DNA of 64,000 nt from Nonomuraea jiangxiensis (GCF_900099965.1 NZ_FNDJ01000004.1:556537-620536), one strand, 5' to 3'; counted from the stretch's first letter, positions 23,626 to 32,423 are shown. Numbers and translations are program-made. Notes: generated by a model from the letters alone, not told the origin.

Positions 23626-24729
23626 ATGGAGGACCGTGCAACGCGGCATCACCGGCGATACCGCTTCCGGAACTCGCGCACGCAGGTGGACCGGACCCCT
23701 GGAGCCGGTGTGGAGCAGCGGCGGCGGGACGAACTGGCGGGCGGCCCCCGGCCGCTGAGTGGCGAGCCGGACGTCTTCCTCGACGTCCCCGTCGTCAAGG
23801 TGGACGAGATCCATCTGGAGGTGAACGACCTGCGCGCCCGGGTGTCGCTGAACGCCGAGGTCCTCGACCTGTTGCGACTCGGCGTAGGGGCCGACGTGGA
23901 CCTGGGGCACGTGGCGCTGGACATCAAGGGCGTCGAGGCGCAGGCCACGCTCAAGGTGCGACTGGAGAACGTCGCCCGGATCCTGGACAGGGTGCTGCAG
24001 ACCATCGACGACAACCCGCAGATTCTCGAGCATCTGACGCGCGGCCTGGAATCGACCCTGCGAGACGTCGGCCGCGGCACCGGCCGGGCGGTCGGCGAGA
24101 TCGGCCGCGGAGCCGGGGGCGCCGTGGAAGAGGTGGGCGCGGGCGCCAGGGGCACGTTGCGGGACCTCGGCAGGGGCGCCGGCAGAGCCGTCGAGGGCGT
24201 CGGCCGCGGCGCCGGCAGAGCTGTCGAAGGGGTCGGCCGTGGTGCCGGAGGCGCTCTTCAGGAGGTCGGCCAGGGGACCGGTGAGGCGGTCGGTGAGGTC
24301 GGCCGGGGTGCCGGTGAGGTGGTCGGTGAGGTCGGTCGGGGTGCCGGTGAGGTGGTCGGTGAGGTCGGTCGGGATGTCGGTGAGGTCGGTCGGGATGCCG
24401 GTGAAGCAGTCGATCAGGTCGGCCGGATGGTCGGCGATGAGGTCGGCCGGGTGGCCGACGAATTGGCCGACCGGGACGGCGAACCCGCACGGGATCGCGA
24501 GCCGAGGCGGGTCAGGCGTCCCGAGGGGGACGGGCGTACTGACAGGGACGGACGTGCCGACAGCGCCAGGCGTGCTGACAGTGCGAGGCGTGCTGAAGAG
24601 GGCAGGCGTGCCGAAGGGGGCAGGCGGGTCGAAGGAGAGGGCCGGCCCGTCCGGCGTCGCTCCGAGGAGGAGGACCCGCGCGAGCGGCCGAGGCGCCCGC
24701 ATCCGGTTCGGCGACGGGAGGCGCCCTGA
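23626..24729 (+). CDS. Conserved hypothetical protein with hendecad repeats
   Basis: 367 aa, ATG at 23626 with GAGGGAG upstream. Residues about 48-135 form a domain I have seen in many actinomycetes (DVPVVKVDEIHLEVNDLR, LDIKGVEAQATLKVRLENVA, ILDRVLQTIDDNPQIL), of unknown function. Residues about 147-275 consist of about twelve 11-residue repeats of the form VGRGAGEAVGE, an amphipathic helix pattern like those in membrane-surface proteins. One repeat is cut to 7 residues. The last 85 residues are rich in Arg, Asp and Glu. No signal peptide. The stop overlaps the start of the next small gene (TGATG), so the two are made together. Confidence 0.7.
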   Translation: MEDRATRHHRRYRFRNSRTQVDRTPGAGVEQRRRDELAGGPRPLSGEPDVFLDVPVVKVDEIHLEVNDLRARVSLNAEVLDLLRLGVGADVDLGHVALDIKGVEAQATLKVRLENVARILDRVLQTIDDNPQILEHLTRGLESTLRDVGRGTGRAVGEIGRGAGGAVEEVGAGARGTLRDLGRGAGRAVEGVGRGAGRAVEGVGRGAGGALQEVGQGTGEAVGEVGRGAGEVVGEVGRGAGEVVGEVGRDVGEVGRDAGEAVDQVGRMVGDEVGRVADELADRDGEPARDREPRRVRRPEGDGRTDRDGRADSARRADSARRAEEGRRAEGGRRVEGEGRPVRRRSEEEDPRERPRRPHPVRRREAP

Positions 24730-24986
24730 TGAGCACCGGCCACGGCAGGCCGTCACCTCGCGAACCGGCGGACATCGAGCTCACCGCCGCGGTGTCGGCG
24801 GACGAACTGCGCTTCGAGGATGAGCCGCGGACGCACGTCGGCTTCACCGGCTGCCCCGATCACGAGTCGAGCTCCGGCAGCGACCGTACCAACCTGCCCG
24901 ATGCCGTCAGGAAGCACGTGACCTACCAGGAGGTCGAGGTCAACTACGCCCTGGTGGCCACGATCTCCGTACCCGCCGACGAGTAG
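24729..24986 (+). CDS. Small protein coupled to the hendecad-repeat protein
   Basis: 85 aa; its ATG overlaps the preceding TGA by one base. The sequence is acidic, with ADIELTAAVSADELRFEDEP, TGCPDHESSSGSDRTNLP and a C-terminal AVRKHVTYQEVEVNYALVATISVPADE. I do not recognise a family. The tight coupling suggests it is a partner of the upstream protein. Confidence 0.65.
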   Translation: MSTGHGRPSPREPADIELTAAVSADELRFEDEPRTHVGFTGCPDHESSSGSDRTNLPDAVRKHVTYQEVEVNYALVATISVPADE

Positions 24987-25039
24987 GCTCCCGGCCCCGT
25001 ACGGAGGTTTCTCCCGATCGCGACGGGCAGGTGAGTGCG

Positions 25040-25993
25040 ATGACGACATTCGGCTATTTCCTCTCCTGCGAGGAGCACGGCCCGAAAGAGCTGGTACGGC
25101 AGGCGAAGGCCGCCGAACGCGCGGGATTCGAGGCCCTGTGGATCTCCGATCACTTCCACCCGTGGCTGGACGAGCAGGGCGAGTCGCCGTTCGTCTGGTC
25201 GGTGATCGGCGCCCTGGCGGAGGCCACGTCGTTGCCGATCGCCACAGCGGTCACCTGCCCCCTGTTCAGGACGCACCCGGTGGTGATCGCCCATGCCACG
25301 GCCACCACGGCGGCGCTCACCGGCGGGCGGTTCCGGCTCGGCGTGGGCACCGGGGAGGCGCTGAACGAGCATGTGGTCGACCCGCGCTGGCCCCCGCTGA
25401 GCGAGCGGCTGGAGATGCTGGAGGAGGCCGTCGACATCATGCGGAAGATGTTCACCGGCAAGCTGGTCACCCATCATGGCCGCCACTACCGGGTGGACAC
25501 CGCCAGGCTCTACACGTTGCCGGAGGAACCCGCCCCCATCCTGATGTCCGGGCTCGGCAGGAAGTCCACCGAACTGGCCGGGCGGATCGCCGACGGATAC
25601 GTCTCCGTGATGCCGAACGCCGACTCCGTCCGTTCGTTCCGTGAGGCGGGCGGCGCGGGCAAGCCCGCGCTTGGCGGGCTCAAGGCCTGCTACGCCACCG
25701 ACGAGGCGGCGGCCCGCAAGACGGTGCACCGGTTGTGGCCCACGCAGGGCATCAAGGGCGAGGCCTCGCAGATCCTGCCGCTGCCCCGGCACTTCGAGCA
25801 GCTCGCCGAGTCGGTGACCGAGGAGCAGGCCGTCAACGGCAGCCCCGTCGGCCCCGACCCCGAGGTCCACGTCCAGGCGATCCGGCAGTACGTGGACGCC
25901 GGGTACGACGAGGTCTACGTCAACCAGATCGGCGGCGAGCAGGACGCGTTCTTCGACTTCTACGCGCGCGACGTCCTGCCCCGCCTGCGCTGA
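25040..25993 (+). CDS. F420-dependent LLM-class oxidoreductase
   Basis: 317 aa from the ATG at 25040 (AGGTGAG upstream; a GTG at 25031 is in frame). Luciferase-like TIM barrel: MTTFGYFLSCEEHGPKELVRQAKAAERAGFEALWISDHFHPW, LTGGRFRLGVGTGEALNEH, PILMSGLGRKSTELAGRIADGYVS. It fits the F420-dependent glucose-6-phosphate dehydrogenase-like subfamily (TIGR03557 type). It would move hydride to or from coenzyme F420; the substrate is not known. The gene stands alone between the hendecad pair and a small secreted protein gene. Confidence 0.85.
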   Translation: MTTFGYFLSCEEHGPKELVRQAKAAERAGFEALWISDHFHPWLDEQGESPFVWSVIGALAEATSLPIATAVTCPLFRTHPVVIAHATATTAALTGGRFRLGVGTGEALNEHVVDPRWPPLSERLEMLEEAVDIMRKMFTGKLVTHHGRHYRVDTARLYTLPEEPAPILMSGLGRKSTELAGRIADGYVSVMPNADSVRSFREAGGAGKPALGGLKACYATDEAAARKTVHRLWPTQGIKGEASQILPLPRHFEQLAESVTEEQAVNGSPVGPDPEVHVQAIRQYVDAGYDEVYVNQIGGEQDAFFDFYARDVLPRLR

Positions 25994-26135
25994 GGCGAGT
26001 CCGCCGAGCTTCAGGAGCAGGCACAGACTGGGCAACGACCCGGAATGCGCCACCCGCACGGCATCGTGGGGCGCGCCGTGCCGACTACTGTGCGTACATC
26101 CTGGTGGATCATGCGAGTGGTACGGAGGAGACGCG

Positions 26136-26441
26136 TTGACGGCACATGCGCGGGTCGTTGCGGTCGTGTCGTATCTCGGGCTGATCGTCGCGGCCGTGCT
26201 GATGGGAACGTCACCGGCCGAGGCCGACTCCGCCCAAGCCGTCATGCGCTCCGGGGCACCGAAGGGCCAGGGCAACAACTGGAACAGTGGCAATTTCCGG
26301 AACTGGGGCCGCGCTGTGAACAGCGGAAACTTCATCTTCACGGACGCCTCGGTGTCCAGCGCCAACACCTTCGGCGGCGGGAACTTCGCCAACGGGCCAC
26401 AGACCGTCACCGAGGGCAAGAGCGTCAGGGTCGCAAAGTGA
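26136..26441 (+). CDS. Small secreted Asn/Gly/Trp-rich protein
   Basis: 101 aa from a TTG at 26136, set by GGAGGAG 7 bases upstream. Residues 1-31 are a Sec signal (VVAVVSYLGLIVAAVLMG, cut around AEA). The mature 70 aa are polar with repeated GNxxN-type elements: GQGNNWNSGNFRNWG, AVNSGNFIFTD, GGGNFANG. No cysteine. Function unknown. It is the second small secreted protein with Trp in the window, but its sequence is unlike the STWD peptide. Confidence 0.7.
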   Translation: MTAHARVVAVVSYLGLIVAAVLMGTSPAEADSAQAVMRSGAPKGQGNNWNSGNFRNWGRAVNSGNFIFTDASVSSANTFGGGNFANGPQTVTEGKSVRVAK

Positions 26442-26489
26442 CGCCTGGCGAGACCACCCCGCCATTTCCGATCAGCCGGCAGGCGGGCC

Positions 26490-26981
26490 TCACGCCGTCA
26501 CACCCTCCGGGTGGGCGTCGCCGACGAGCCCGAGGGCGAGATCGTGCTCAAGGAAGGCCTTGAGCGAGCTGACCAGGAACGTGAAGCCGCCGGTGGAGTC
26601 GATGGCGTACTGGACGACCTCGTCGCCGCTGCCGGTGAACCCGGTCTCGGTGATCTGGACGTAGGTGGTGTCACCCGGCGCCGGGACGAAACGGAACTCC
26701 ACCGTGGTCCGGCTCTCGGGGGTGTAGCCGCTCCAGGTGAACCGTACGCGGCTGTTCTCCTCCACCTCCTCGACGGAGATGTGGCTGGAAACCCCGTACA
26801 TCTCCCATTCCCAGAGCAGCTCGGCGCCCGGGGTCATCTTGCCGCTGCTCTTGGTGTACCAGATCCTGGTGGTGATGTCCGGGTCCACGATCGCCCGGAA
26901 CACCTCGGCCGGTTTCCGGCGGATGAGCATTCCGACCTTGACTGCGGGAATCGTGGAGATTTCGAGCTTGCCGGCGGACAC
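26490..26981 (-). CDS. SRPBCC (AHSA1-like) domain protein
   Basis: 163 aa. One START/Bet v1-type domain of the activator-of-Hsp90 group: VGMLIRRKPAEVFRAIVDPDITTRIWYTKSSGKMTPGAEL, then SRVRFTWSGY and TTVEFRFVPAPGDTTYVQITETGF. Ligand unknown. The start is 1 base beyond the stop of the ArsR-SRPBCC gene, so both are one operon controlled by that regulator. Confidence 0.85.
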   Translation of the reverse strand: MSAGKLEISTIPAVKVGMLIRRKPAEVFRAIVDPDITTRIWYTKSSGKMTPGAELLWEWEMYGVSSHISVEEVEENSRVRFTWSGYTPESRTTVEFRFVPAPGDTTYVQITETGFTGSGDEVVQYAIDSTGGFTFLVSSLKAFLEHDLALGLVGDAHPEGVTA

Positions 26982-26982
26982 G

Positions 26983-27792
26983 TCACTTGTCCTCTCGCGT
27001 TTCCTCGACGAGCGGCTCGCCCGTCTCCAGCATGGTCTTCAGGTTCGCCAGGATGTGCGGCCAGCCCTCGCTGACCGCCCCGAGCACGGCGCTGTCCTGC
27101 TCGAAGCCGTCATGGGTCACGGTCAGCTTGACCACATCGCCGTCCCGTTCGATGTCGAACGTCACCTTCGACCTGGGCTCGTCGGCGATGCGGGCCCGGT
27201 ATTCCTCGCTCAGGCCGTACGTCTCGGCCCACTCGCGGGTGAAGGTGTGCCAGGTGTAGGAGAGCCGGCGACAGGGCTCGGATTCGAGCACCACCTGGGC
27301 GGGATCCTTGATCTCGGCCCCGCTCTCCTTGAGCCTCAGGGTGATCTCCGAGCCCGGCCGCCAGTCCGTCTCGAAGGCCACCCCCCAATACCGCATCGTG
27401 AAAGCCGGATCCGTCAGCGCCTGCCACAGCAGTTCCGGTGTCGTCTTGATGTAGGTCGTGTACACGAATCCCCGGTCTGACATGGGGGTCCCCTCCAGAG
27501 CTCGTTTCAGGTCCGCCAAGGCGCGGACTCGGTCTTGGTCGTAGCGGCTGATCCAGCGCTCGGCGATCTCGTTGATGGGCACGGCGTTCAGGAAGTGGAG
27601 CTTCTCCCGCCCCCGCCGCACGGTCGTGACCAGGTTGGCCGCCTCAAGGATGGCCAGGTGCTTGGTCACCGACTGCCGCGCCATGCCCAGGCCGGCGCAC
27701 AGCTCGCGAAGGGTCTGTCCGTTGCGCTCGTTGAGCCGGTCCAGCAGTAGCCGGCGACTGGGATCTCCCAGCGCCCGAAAGACGTCGTCCAT
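26983..27792 (-). CDS. ArsR-family regulator fused to an SRPBCC domain
   Basis: 269 aa from the ATG at 27792 (GAGAGG upstream). Residues 1-95 are an ArsR-type winged helix: MDDVFRALGDPSRRLLLDRL, LRELCAGLGMARQSVTKHLAIL (recognition helix), LVTTVRRGREKLHFL. Residues about 105-260 are an AHSA1-like domain (VYTTYIKTTPELLWQALTDPAFTMRYWG). There are no metal-binding Cys. The fused domain probably senses a small molecule. A promoter and GGCTGC palindromes just upstream suggest autoregulation of this two-gene operon. Confidence 0.88.
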   Translation of the reverse strand: MDDVFRALGDPSRRLLLDRLNERNGQTLRELCAGLGMARQSVTKHLAILEAANLVTTVRRGREKLHFLNAVPINEIAERWISRYDQDRVRALADLKRALEGTPMSDRGFVYTTYIKTTPELLWQALTDPAFTMRYWGVAFETDWRPGSEITLRLKESGAEIKDPAQVVLESEPCRRLSYTWHTFTREWAETYGLSEEYRARIADEPRSKVTFDIERDGDVVKLTVTHDGFEQDSAVLGAVSEGWPHILANLKTMLETGEPLVEETREDK

Positions 27793-27810
27793 GTCCTCTC
27801 GTTCTTCATG

Positions 27811-27860
27811 CAGCCTTTTGGCTGCCTTTGACGATATGCACCCAAACGGCTGCCTGTCAA
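27811..27860 (-). promoter_or_regulatory. Promoter and operator candidate of the ArsR-SRPBCC operon
   Basis: On the reverse strand TTGACA (27860-27855) and TATCGT (27836-27831) are spaced 18 bp. A perfect palindrome CAGCC-TTTT-GGCTG lies at 27811-27824, downstream of the -10, and a further GGCTGCC half-site at 27848-27854 overlaps the spacer and -35 edge. This is a typical placement for an ArsR repressor. Confidence 0.65.
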
Positions 27861-27985
27861 CGCGATGATCTGAGGCAAGCCGGTCATGAGCATCGGACGT
27901 GGACGTCCGGGCCACCCGCGCGTGAGGCCGCTGCGACCCGGACCGGGGGCTCCCATGCCGTTCCTGGGCCCTGGGGCACTTTGCC

Positions 27986-28399
27986 TCAGGCCGGTGGCGG
28001 GCCGGATTCGAGGGGTTCGGCCCGCTTCTCCAGCCGGCTGCCCCTCGGCAGGGTGACGACCATGATGGTGCTGGGGATGTCCAGCTCGATGCGGTGCCAG
28101 CGCCCGCGCGGAACGATGGCGGCCGTTCCGGCGATCAGCCTGATCTCCTCCTCCGCCTGCCCCGGCCGCTCGGGACGGAGGTAGAGGCGGATCTTCCCGA
28201 TGAGGCAGGACACGATCTCCTCGGACTCGGGATGGACCTCCCAGTGGTCGGCGTGGACGTCGGCGGCGGTCTTGGCATGGAAGGCCGTCAGCTGCCAGCC
28301 GTCCTGGCCGGAGTCCAGCGGCCTTCTCCAGGCGTCGACCTTGCCGCCCTGGTGAAGGTGGATGTAGGACGCGAAGAGCTCGATCGGGGTGACGGTCAC
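27986..28399 (-). CDS. Cupin-domain protein
   Basis: About 137 aa from a GTG at 28399 (AGGAAGG 8 bases upstream; an ATG at 28408 sits too close to it). Single cupin barrel: HADHWEVHPESEEIVSCLIGKIRLYLRP (motif 1, with HxH-like and Glu ligands) and AAIVPRGRWHRIEL (motif 2, His). By family, a metal-binding barrel of unknown substrate. Its gene lies 41 bp past the MFS exporter stop, in the same direction, and is likely co-transcribed. Confidence 0.75.
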   Translation of the reverse strand: MTVTPIELFASYIHLHQGGKVDAWRRPLDSGQDGWQLTAFHAKTAADVHADHWEVHPESEEIVSCLIGKIRLYLRPERPGQAEEEIRLIAGTAAIVPRGRWHRIELDIPSTIMVVTLPRGSRLEKRAEPLESGPPPA

Positions 28400-28440
28400 G
28401 CCGGGCATCCTTCCTGCGATGATCTTTCGACGGGTGCTGG

Positions 28441-29880
28441 TCAGCCCCGGGCGACGAGCGAGGGGCGGTCGCCGGCCTGCTCCGCCCGTGCCGGCCCGCC
28501 GGCCCGGCGCAGGACGGCGAGGGCGACGAGGGCGGCGGCGACCAGGAGCACCGCACCGAGGACCAGGCCGAACGCGTAACCGTCGCTGAGGGTCTCCGGC
28601 GTGGTGATCCGGCCGGTGCGTTCGTGGGCCGCGGTGCCGAGGACGGCCAGCCCGAGCGAGGCGCCGATCTGGCGTGCGCTGTTGAGCAGGCCCGAGGCCA
28701 TGCCGCTCTCGTGCGGCGCGACGCCGGCGGTCGCGGTGTTGACGAGCGGCCCGAGGCAGAGCCCGAAGCCGATGCCGGCGACGATCGAGGGCCCCAGGAC
28801 GTGAGTGATGAAGGCGCCGTCCGCACTGATCAGGCCGAACCAGGCGAACCCGGCCGCCGCCAGCAGCCCGCCGGCGACCAGCAGGGTCCGCGGCGCCAGC
28901 CGGTAGCCGAGTCTGACGGCGAGCACGGAGCCGGCGACCACGCCGAGCGCGAAGGGCACGAACTCCACCCCGGTCAGGGCCGGGCCGGTCCCGAGCACCT
29001 GCTGGAGATAGAGGGACATGAAGTAGAAGGACGACGCCATGGCGGCGCCGAGCAGCAGGTTGTAGAGATTCGCGCCGGACACCGAGCGGTTGGCCAGCAG
29101 GCCGAGCCGGATCAGCGGGTCGCGGGAGGTGGTCCGCTCGACGTGGACGAACGCGGCCAGCAACGCGACGGCGCCCGCCACCGTCGCCAGGGTGACCGGC
29201 GAGGCCCACCCGTACTGGTCGGTACGGACGACGCCGAACACGAGCAGGGCCATGCCCGCCGTGGCCAGCACGGCACCCAGCACGTCCGGGCGTCCGCCGC
29301 GAGCGGGCGGTGGGCCGGCGGCGACCCCCAGGGCCAGGACCAGCGCGGCGGCGGCCATCGGCACGCTGGCGAACATCACCCAGCGCCAGCTCGCGTACTC
29401 GGTGAGCACCCCGCCGATCAGGACGCCGAGGGCGCCACCGGCGGCGTTCATCGCGCTCCACACGCCGAAGGCCCGGATGCGGGCCCGGCCGGCGGGGAAG
29501 GCCGCGGTCAGCAGCGCCAGCGCGGCCGGAGCCAGCGCGGCGGCCCCGATGCCCTGCGCGGCGCGGGCGGCGATCAGCTGGCCGGGCTCCTGGGCGAAGC
29601 CGCCGAGGAGGGAGGCCAGGCCGAACAGGGCCAGTCCGGGCAGCAGGACGCGCCGGTGGCCGTACCGGTCGGCGACCTTGCCGCCCAGCAGGAGCAGCCC
29701 GCCGAAGGTGAGCGCGTAGGCGTGGATCACCCAGGTCAGGCCCACGGGGCTGAAGCCGAGACCGGCGGCGATCTGCGGGAGACCGACGTTCACCACCGAC
29801 AGGTCCACCGACACCATGAACTGCACGACCGATACAGCGGCAAGGGTGAGCCCTGGCCGCGCACCCATCGTCCTCGTCAC
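28441..29880 (-). CDS. MFS drug-efflux transporter (DHA2 type)
   Basis: 479 aa, with about 14 membrane segments. Motif C-like and entry signatures: VSVDLSVVNVGLPQIAAGLG (TM1), LLLGGKVADRYGHRRVL (motif A), GIGAAALAPAALALL, SWRWVMFASVP. The size and motifs match the EmrB/QacA proton-driven export family. Substrate unknown. It is 23 bp after the multicopper oxidase gene stop and shares its direction. Confidence 0.9.
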   Translation of the reverse strand: MTRTMGARPGLTLAAVSVVQFMVSVDLSVVNVGLPQIAAGLGFSPVGLTWVIHAYALTFGGLLLLGGKVADRYGHRRVLLPGLALFGLASLLGGFAQEPGQLIAARAAQGIGAAALAPAALALLTAAFPAGRARIRAFGVWSAMNAAGGALGVLIGGVLTEYASWRWVMFASVPMAAAALVLALGVAAGPPPARGGRPDVLGAVLATAGMALLVFGVVRTDQYGWASPVTLATVAGAVALLAAFVHVERTTSRDPLIRLGLLANRSVSGANLYNLLLGAAMASSFYFMSLYLQQVLGTGPALTGVEFVPFALGVVAGSVLAVRLGYRLAPRTLLVAGGLLAAAGFAWFGLISADGAFITHVLGPSIVAGIGFGLCLGPLVNTATAGVAPHESGMASGLLNSARQIGASLGLAVLGTAAHERTGRITTPETLSDGYAFGLVLGAVLLVAAALVALAVLRRAGGPARAEQAGDRPSLVARG

Positions 29881-29903
29881 CGCGATTCCTTCCTTTCCTG
29901 CTG

Positions 29904-31859
29904 TCAGTGGGCGTGACTCGGCCCGGCCGAGTGCGAGCCGCCGAAGGGCGTGGTCACGCCGTCGTAGCGGAGCCGCAGCATCATTCCCTGATGGGCGTGC
30001 GGCAGGTTGTGGCAGTGGTTCATCCAGACGCCCGGATTAGAGGCCCGGAACGCGACCTCCCACACCTCTCCTGGACGGACGTCGAAGGTGTCGACCCAGA
30101 GCGGGCTGCCCGAGGCGGGCTTCCCGTCCCTGGACAGGACCAGCACCGGATGGCCGTGCAGGTGCCAGGGGTGGGTCTCGAGGCTCCGGTTGACCACGGT
30201 GAACCGGACGAGGTCGCCCTCGGCCACGAGCTGGTCGGGGATCGACGGGTGCCCGCGGCCGTTGACGGTCTGCGCGAACGCCGGCGCCCCGTCGACCATG
30301 GCCAGCCCGCGGTCGAGCACCAGGGTGAAGTGCCGGTCGGCGGCGTCGGCGCGCAGCGGGGGCGGGGCCGGGGTTCCGTACGCGAGCAGGTCGAGCTCGG
30401 GCCAGCCCGTGGTGTCCGGAGCGGACGCTTCGCTGTCGGGGGCGCCGGCCCCGGGCCGCAGCCGGACCGTGGCGGCGTGGTCGTCGACTGCCAGCGCCAC
30501 GGACGTGCTCGGCATGGCGAACACCAGGTCGTAGCGCCCGCCCGCGGGCAGGCGCAGCGCGTGCCGGCTGATCTCGCCGGGCCGGTCGAGGTCGCGGCCG
30601 TCGACGGCGGCCACCCGGAACGACGTGCCCGCCAGCGCGAACCGGTGCGGCTCGGAGTCGGTGTTGATCAGCCGCAGCCGTACCGGGGTGCCGGCCGGTG
30701 CGAGGTGCTCGGCGCCGCCCGAGATCGTGACCGTGCCGTCGAAGGTGTGCACGGGCAGGGTCAGGTCCAGGTGGCCGGGGTCCTGTTCGCCCCGGGGGTG
30801 CACGACGAGGACACCGTAGAGGCCCCGGCGTACGGCGAGGTGGGAGGTCTGGTGGGTGTGATACCAGTACGTGCCCGCCTGGTCGGCGCGGAAGCGGTAG
30901 ACGAACTCGCCGCCGGGCGCCACGACGTCCTGGGTGACGCCGGGCGCGCCGTCCTCGCCGCACGGCACGTCGTAACCGTGCCAGTGCAGGGTCACCCCCT
31001 CGTCGATGTCGTGGTTGACCAGCCTGACCTCGATGAGATCGCCCTGCGTGGCCGTGATCCGCGGGCCGGGCACGGTGCCGTCGAAGGTCCACGCGTCGAT
31101 GTCGCGCCCGGACTCCAGGCGTACGGTGGCCTTCCTGGCGGTCAGGACGTGCGCCCGCCGGACGCCGCCCGGCCCCGGTGCGGCGGCGCCCCGCAGTTCG
31201 GTCACCGGTACGGCGGCGCGCGAGGCCGGACCGTGACCGCCCCCGTGGGTCACCGTCGCGCCGGGCCGCACCGACAGACCGGCCCCCGTACCGGCGGCAC
31301 CGACCACGACCACGCCACCGGCGACACCGAGGAAACGGCGCCGCGAAACCCCCGCGCGCTCCGGACCGCTCTCCCGTTCCCCGGCTTGGTCCGGCCGAGG
31401 AAGCGCTCGCACGGTCAGCAGCGCGCCCGCCGGCACCGCCGCGACCGTGATCAGCGCGGTGCCGAGGGTCAGGGGATAGCCGATGAGGAAGGTCAGTACG
31501 AAACTCGCCAGCGCGGCATAGGCGGCGGTGAGCAGCGCGACGACGCCGGCGACGTCGATGCCCGCCGGCTGCGCGGCCCGCGCGCGCAGCCGGGGACCGG
31601 CGACGACGGCGGCGGCCAGCGCGGCCACCACGAGCATCGGCAGGCCGAGCAGCACCTTCTCCTGGACGAACCACCAGCCCCGACCGGCCAGCACCGCCAC
31701 CGACACCGCCCTGGCCAGCGTCACCAGCAGCGCCGCGACCAGGAGGGCCAGCGCGGGCCCCGCGCGCCGCAGCGCCATGGTGACGCCCGCCGCGAACCAC
31801 GCGACGACGCACAGCAGCGCGACGGCCAGGTCCAGGATGGTCAGGGTGGCGGTGGTCAT
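29904..31859 (-). CDS. Membrane-anchored multicopper oxidase with internal Tat-like motif
   Basis: 651 aa. Residues 1-165 contain about four membrane helices (for example VALLCVVAWFAAGVTMAL). Then SRRRFLGVAGGVVVVGAAGTGAG at about 175 resembles a Tat signal, here internal. Cupredoxin domains follow with copper ligands LHWHGYD, YWYHTHQTSH, HPWHLHGHP and the C-terminal NHCHNLPHAHQGMM. All four type 1/2/3 copper motifs look complete, so it is probably an active oxidase outside the membrane. Its start ATGA overlaps the stop of the 4-TM gene. The longer upstream frame to 32528 is antisense to the kinase gene region and is rejected. Confidence 0.88.
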   Translation of the reverse strand: MTTATLTILDLAVALLCVVAWFAAGVTMALRRAGPALALLVAALLVTLARAVSVAVLAGRGWWFVQEKVLLGLPMLVVAALAAAVVAGPRLRARAAQPAGIDVAGVVALLTAAYAALASFVLTFLIGYPLTLGTALITVAAVPAGALLTVRALPRPDQAGERESGPERAGVSRRRFLGVAGGVVVVGAAGTGAGLSVRPGATVTHGGGHGPASRAAVPVTELRGAAAPGPGGVRRAHVLTARKATVRLESGRDIDAWTFDGTVPGPRITATQGDLIEVRLVNHDIDEGVTLHWHGYDVPCGEDGAPGVTQDVVAPGGEFVYRFRADQAGTYWYHTHQTSHLAVRRGLYGVLVVHPRGEQDPGHLDLTLPVHTFDGTVTISGGAEHLAPAGTPVRLRLINTDSEPHRFALAGTSFRVAAVDGRDLDRPGEISRHALRLPAGGRYDLVFAMPSTSVALAVDDHAATVRLRPGAGAPDSEASAPDTTGWPELDLLAYGTPAPPPLRADAADRHFTLVLDRGLAMVDGAPAFAQTVNGRGHPSIPDQLVAEGDLVRFTVVNRSLETHPWHLHGHPVLVLSRDGKPASGSPLWVDTFDVRPGEVWEVAFRASNPGVWMNHCHNLPHAHQGMMLRLRYDGVTTPFGGSHSAGPSHAH

Positions 31860-32272
31860 GACGCCACATGGGTGGGTTCGGCCGCCTTCTGGGAGACCTG
31901 CCGTGCCTGTCGCATGATCATTTCGATCACGCCCATGATGAGCAGCCCGTTGACCGCGTGCAGGCCGAAGACGAACGGGCCGACGGCCGAGGCGTCGCCG
32001 AACGACGCGGCCACCTGCCGGATCAGCGCCTGGACCAGCACCAGCCCGACGAGCAGGCCCGCCGTCCCGATGAGCCGTCCCGGCATCCGGGCCACGGCGG
32101 CGACGAGCGTGACCACGACCGCGAGGGCGAGGATCGAGTATCCGAGCACCCGATGCGGCTGGAAGGCCTCCTCGGTGGGCGCGGGATCGAACGCGCCCAC
32201 GGCGGCCAGGTAGAACTGTACGACGACGGCGCCCAGCAGCAGACCCGCCAGGCCGATGATGACTTTGCTCAT
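31856..32272 (-). CDS. Four-TM membrane protein, partner of the multicopper oxidase
   Basis: 138 aa with four membrane segments: VIIGLAGLLLGAVVVQFYLAAVG, ILALAVVVTLVAAV, LIGTAGLLVGLVLVQALI, FVFGLHAVNGLLIMGVIEMIM. A His lies in HRVLGYS and one in LHAVNG, at positions where related small membrane proteins (DUF6220-like) have them. A haem or quinone role is possible but not shown. The 4-base overlap with the oxidase gene points to joint function. Confidence 0.7.
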   Translation of the reverse strand: MSKVIIGLAGLLLGAVVVQFYLAAVGAFDPAPTEEAFQPHRVLGYSILALAVVVTLVAAVARMPGRLIGTAGLLVGLVLVQALIRQVAASFGDASAVGPFVFGLHAVNGLLIMGVIEMIMRQARQVSQKAAEPTHVAS

Positions 32273-32423
32273 GCCGGTCAGCGTCGCGCCGACCGGGGCT
32301 GCTCCGCTTCGGACGGCGGGTGACGCCGTCTACGTGAATGGGCGTAGCGGAAGGGCGCCGGGCTACGCCGGTCGTCGTAGGCGGGCGCGCGTCCGGGCGA
32401 CAGCGTGAGCTTTCGCTGATCCC

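Noticed and set aside
26136..26441. Small secreted protein as a RiPP precursor of a nearby pathway
   Set aside because: No maturation enzyme lies beside it; the ArsR-SRPBCC operon and LLM enzyme give no support.
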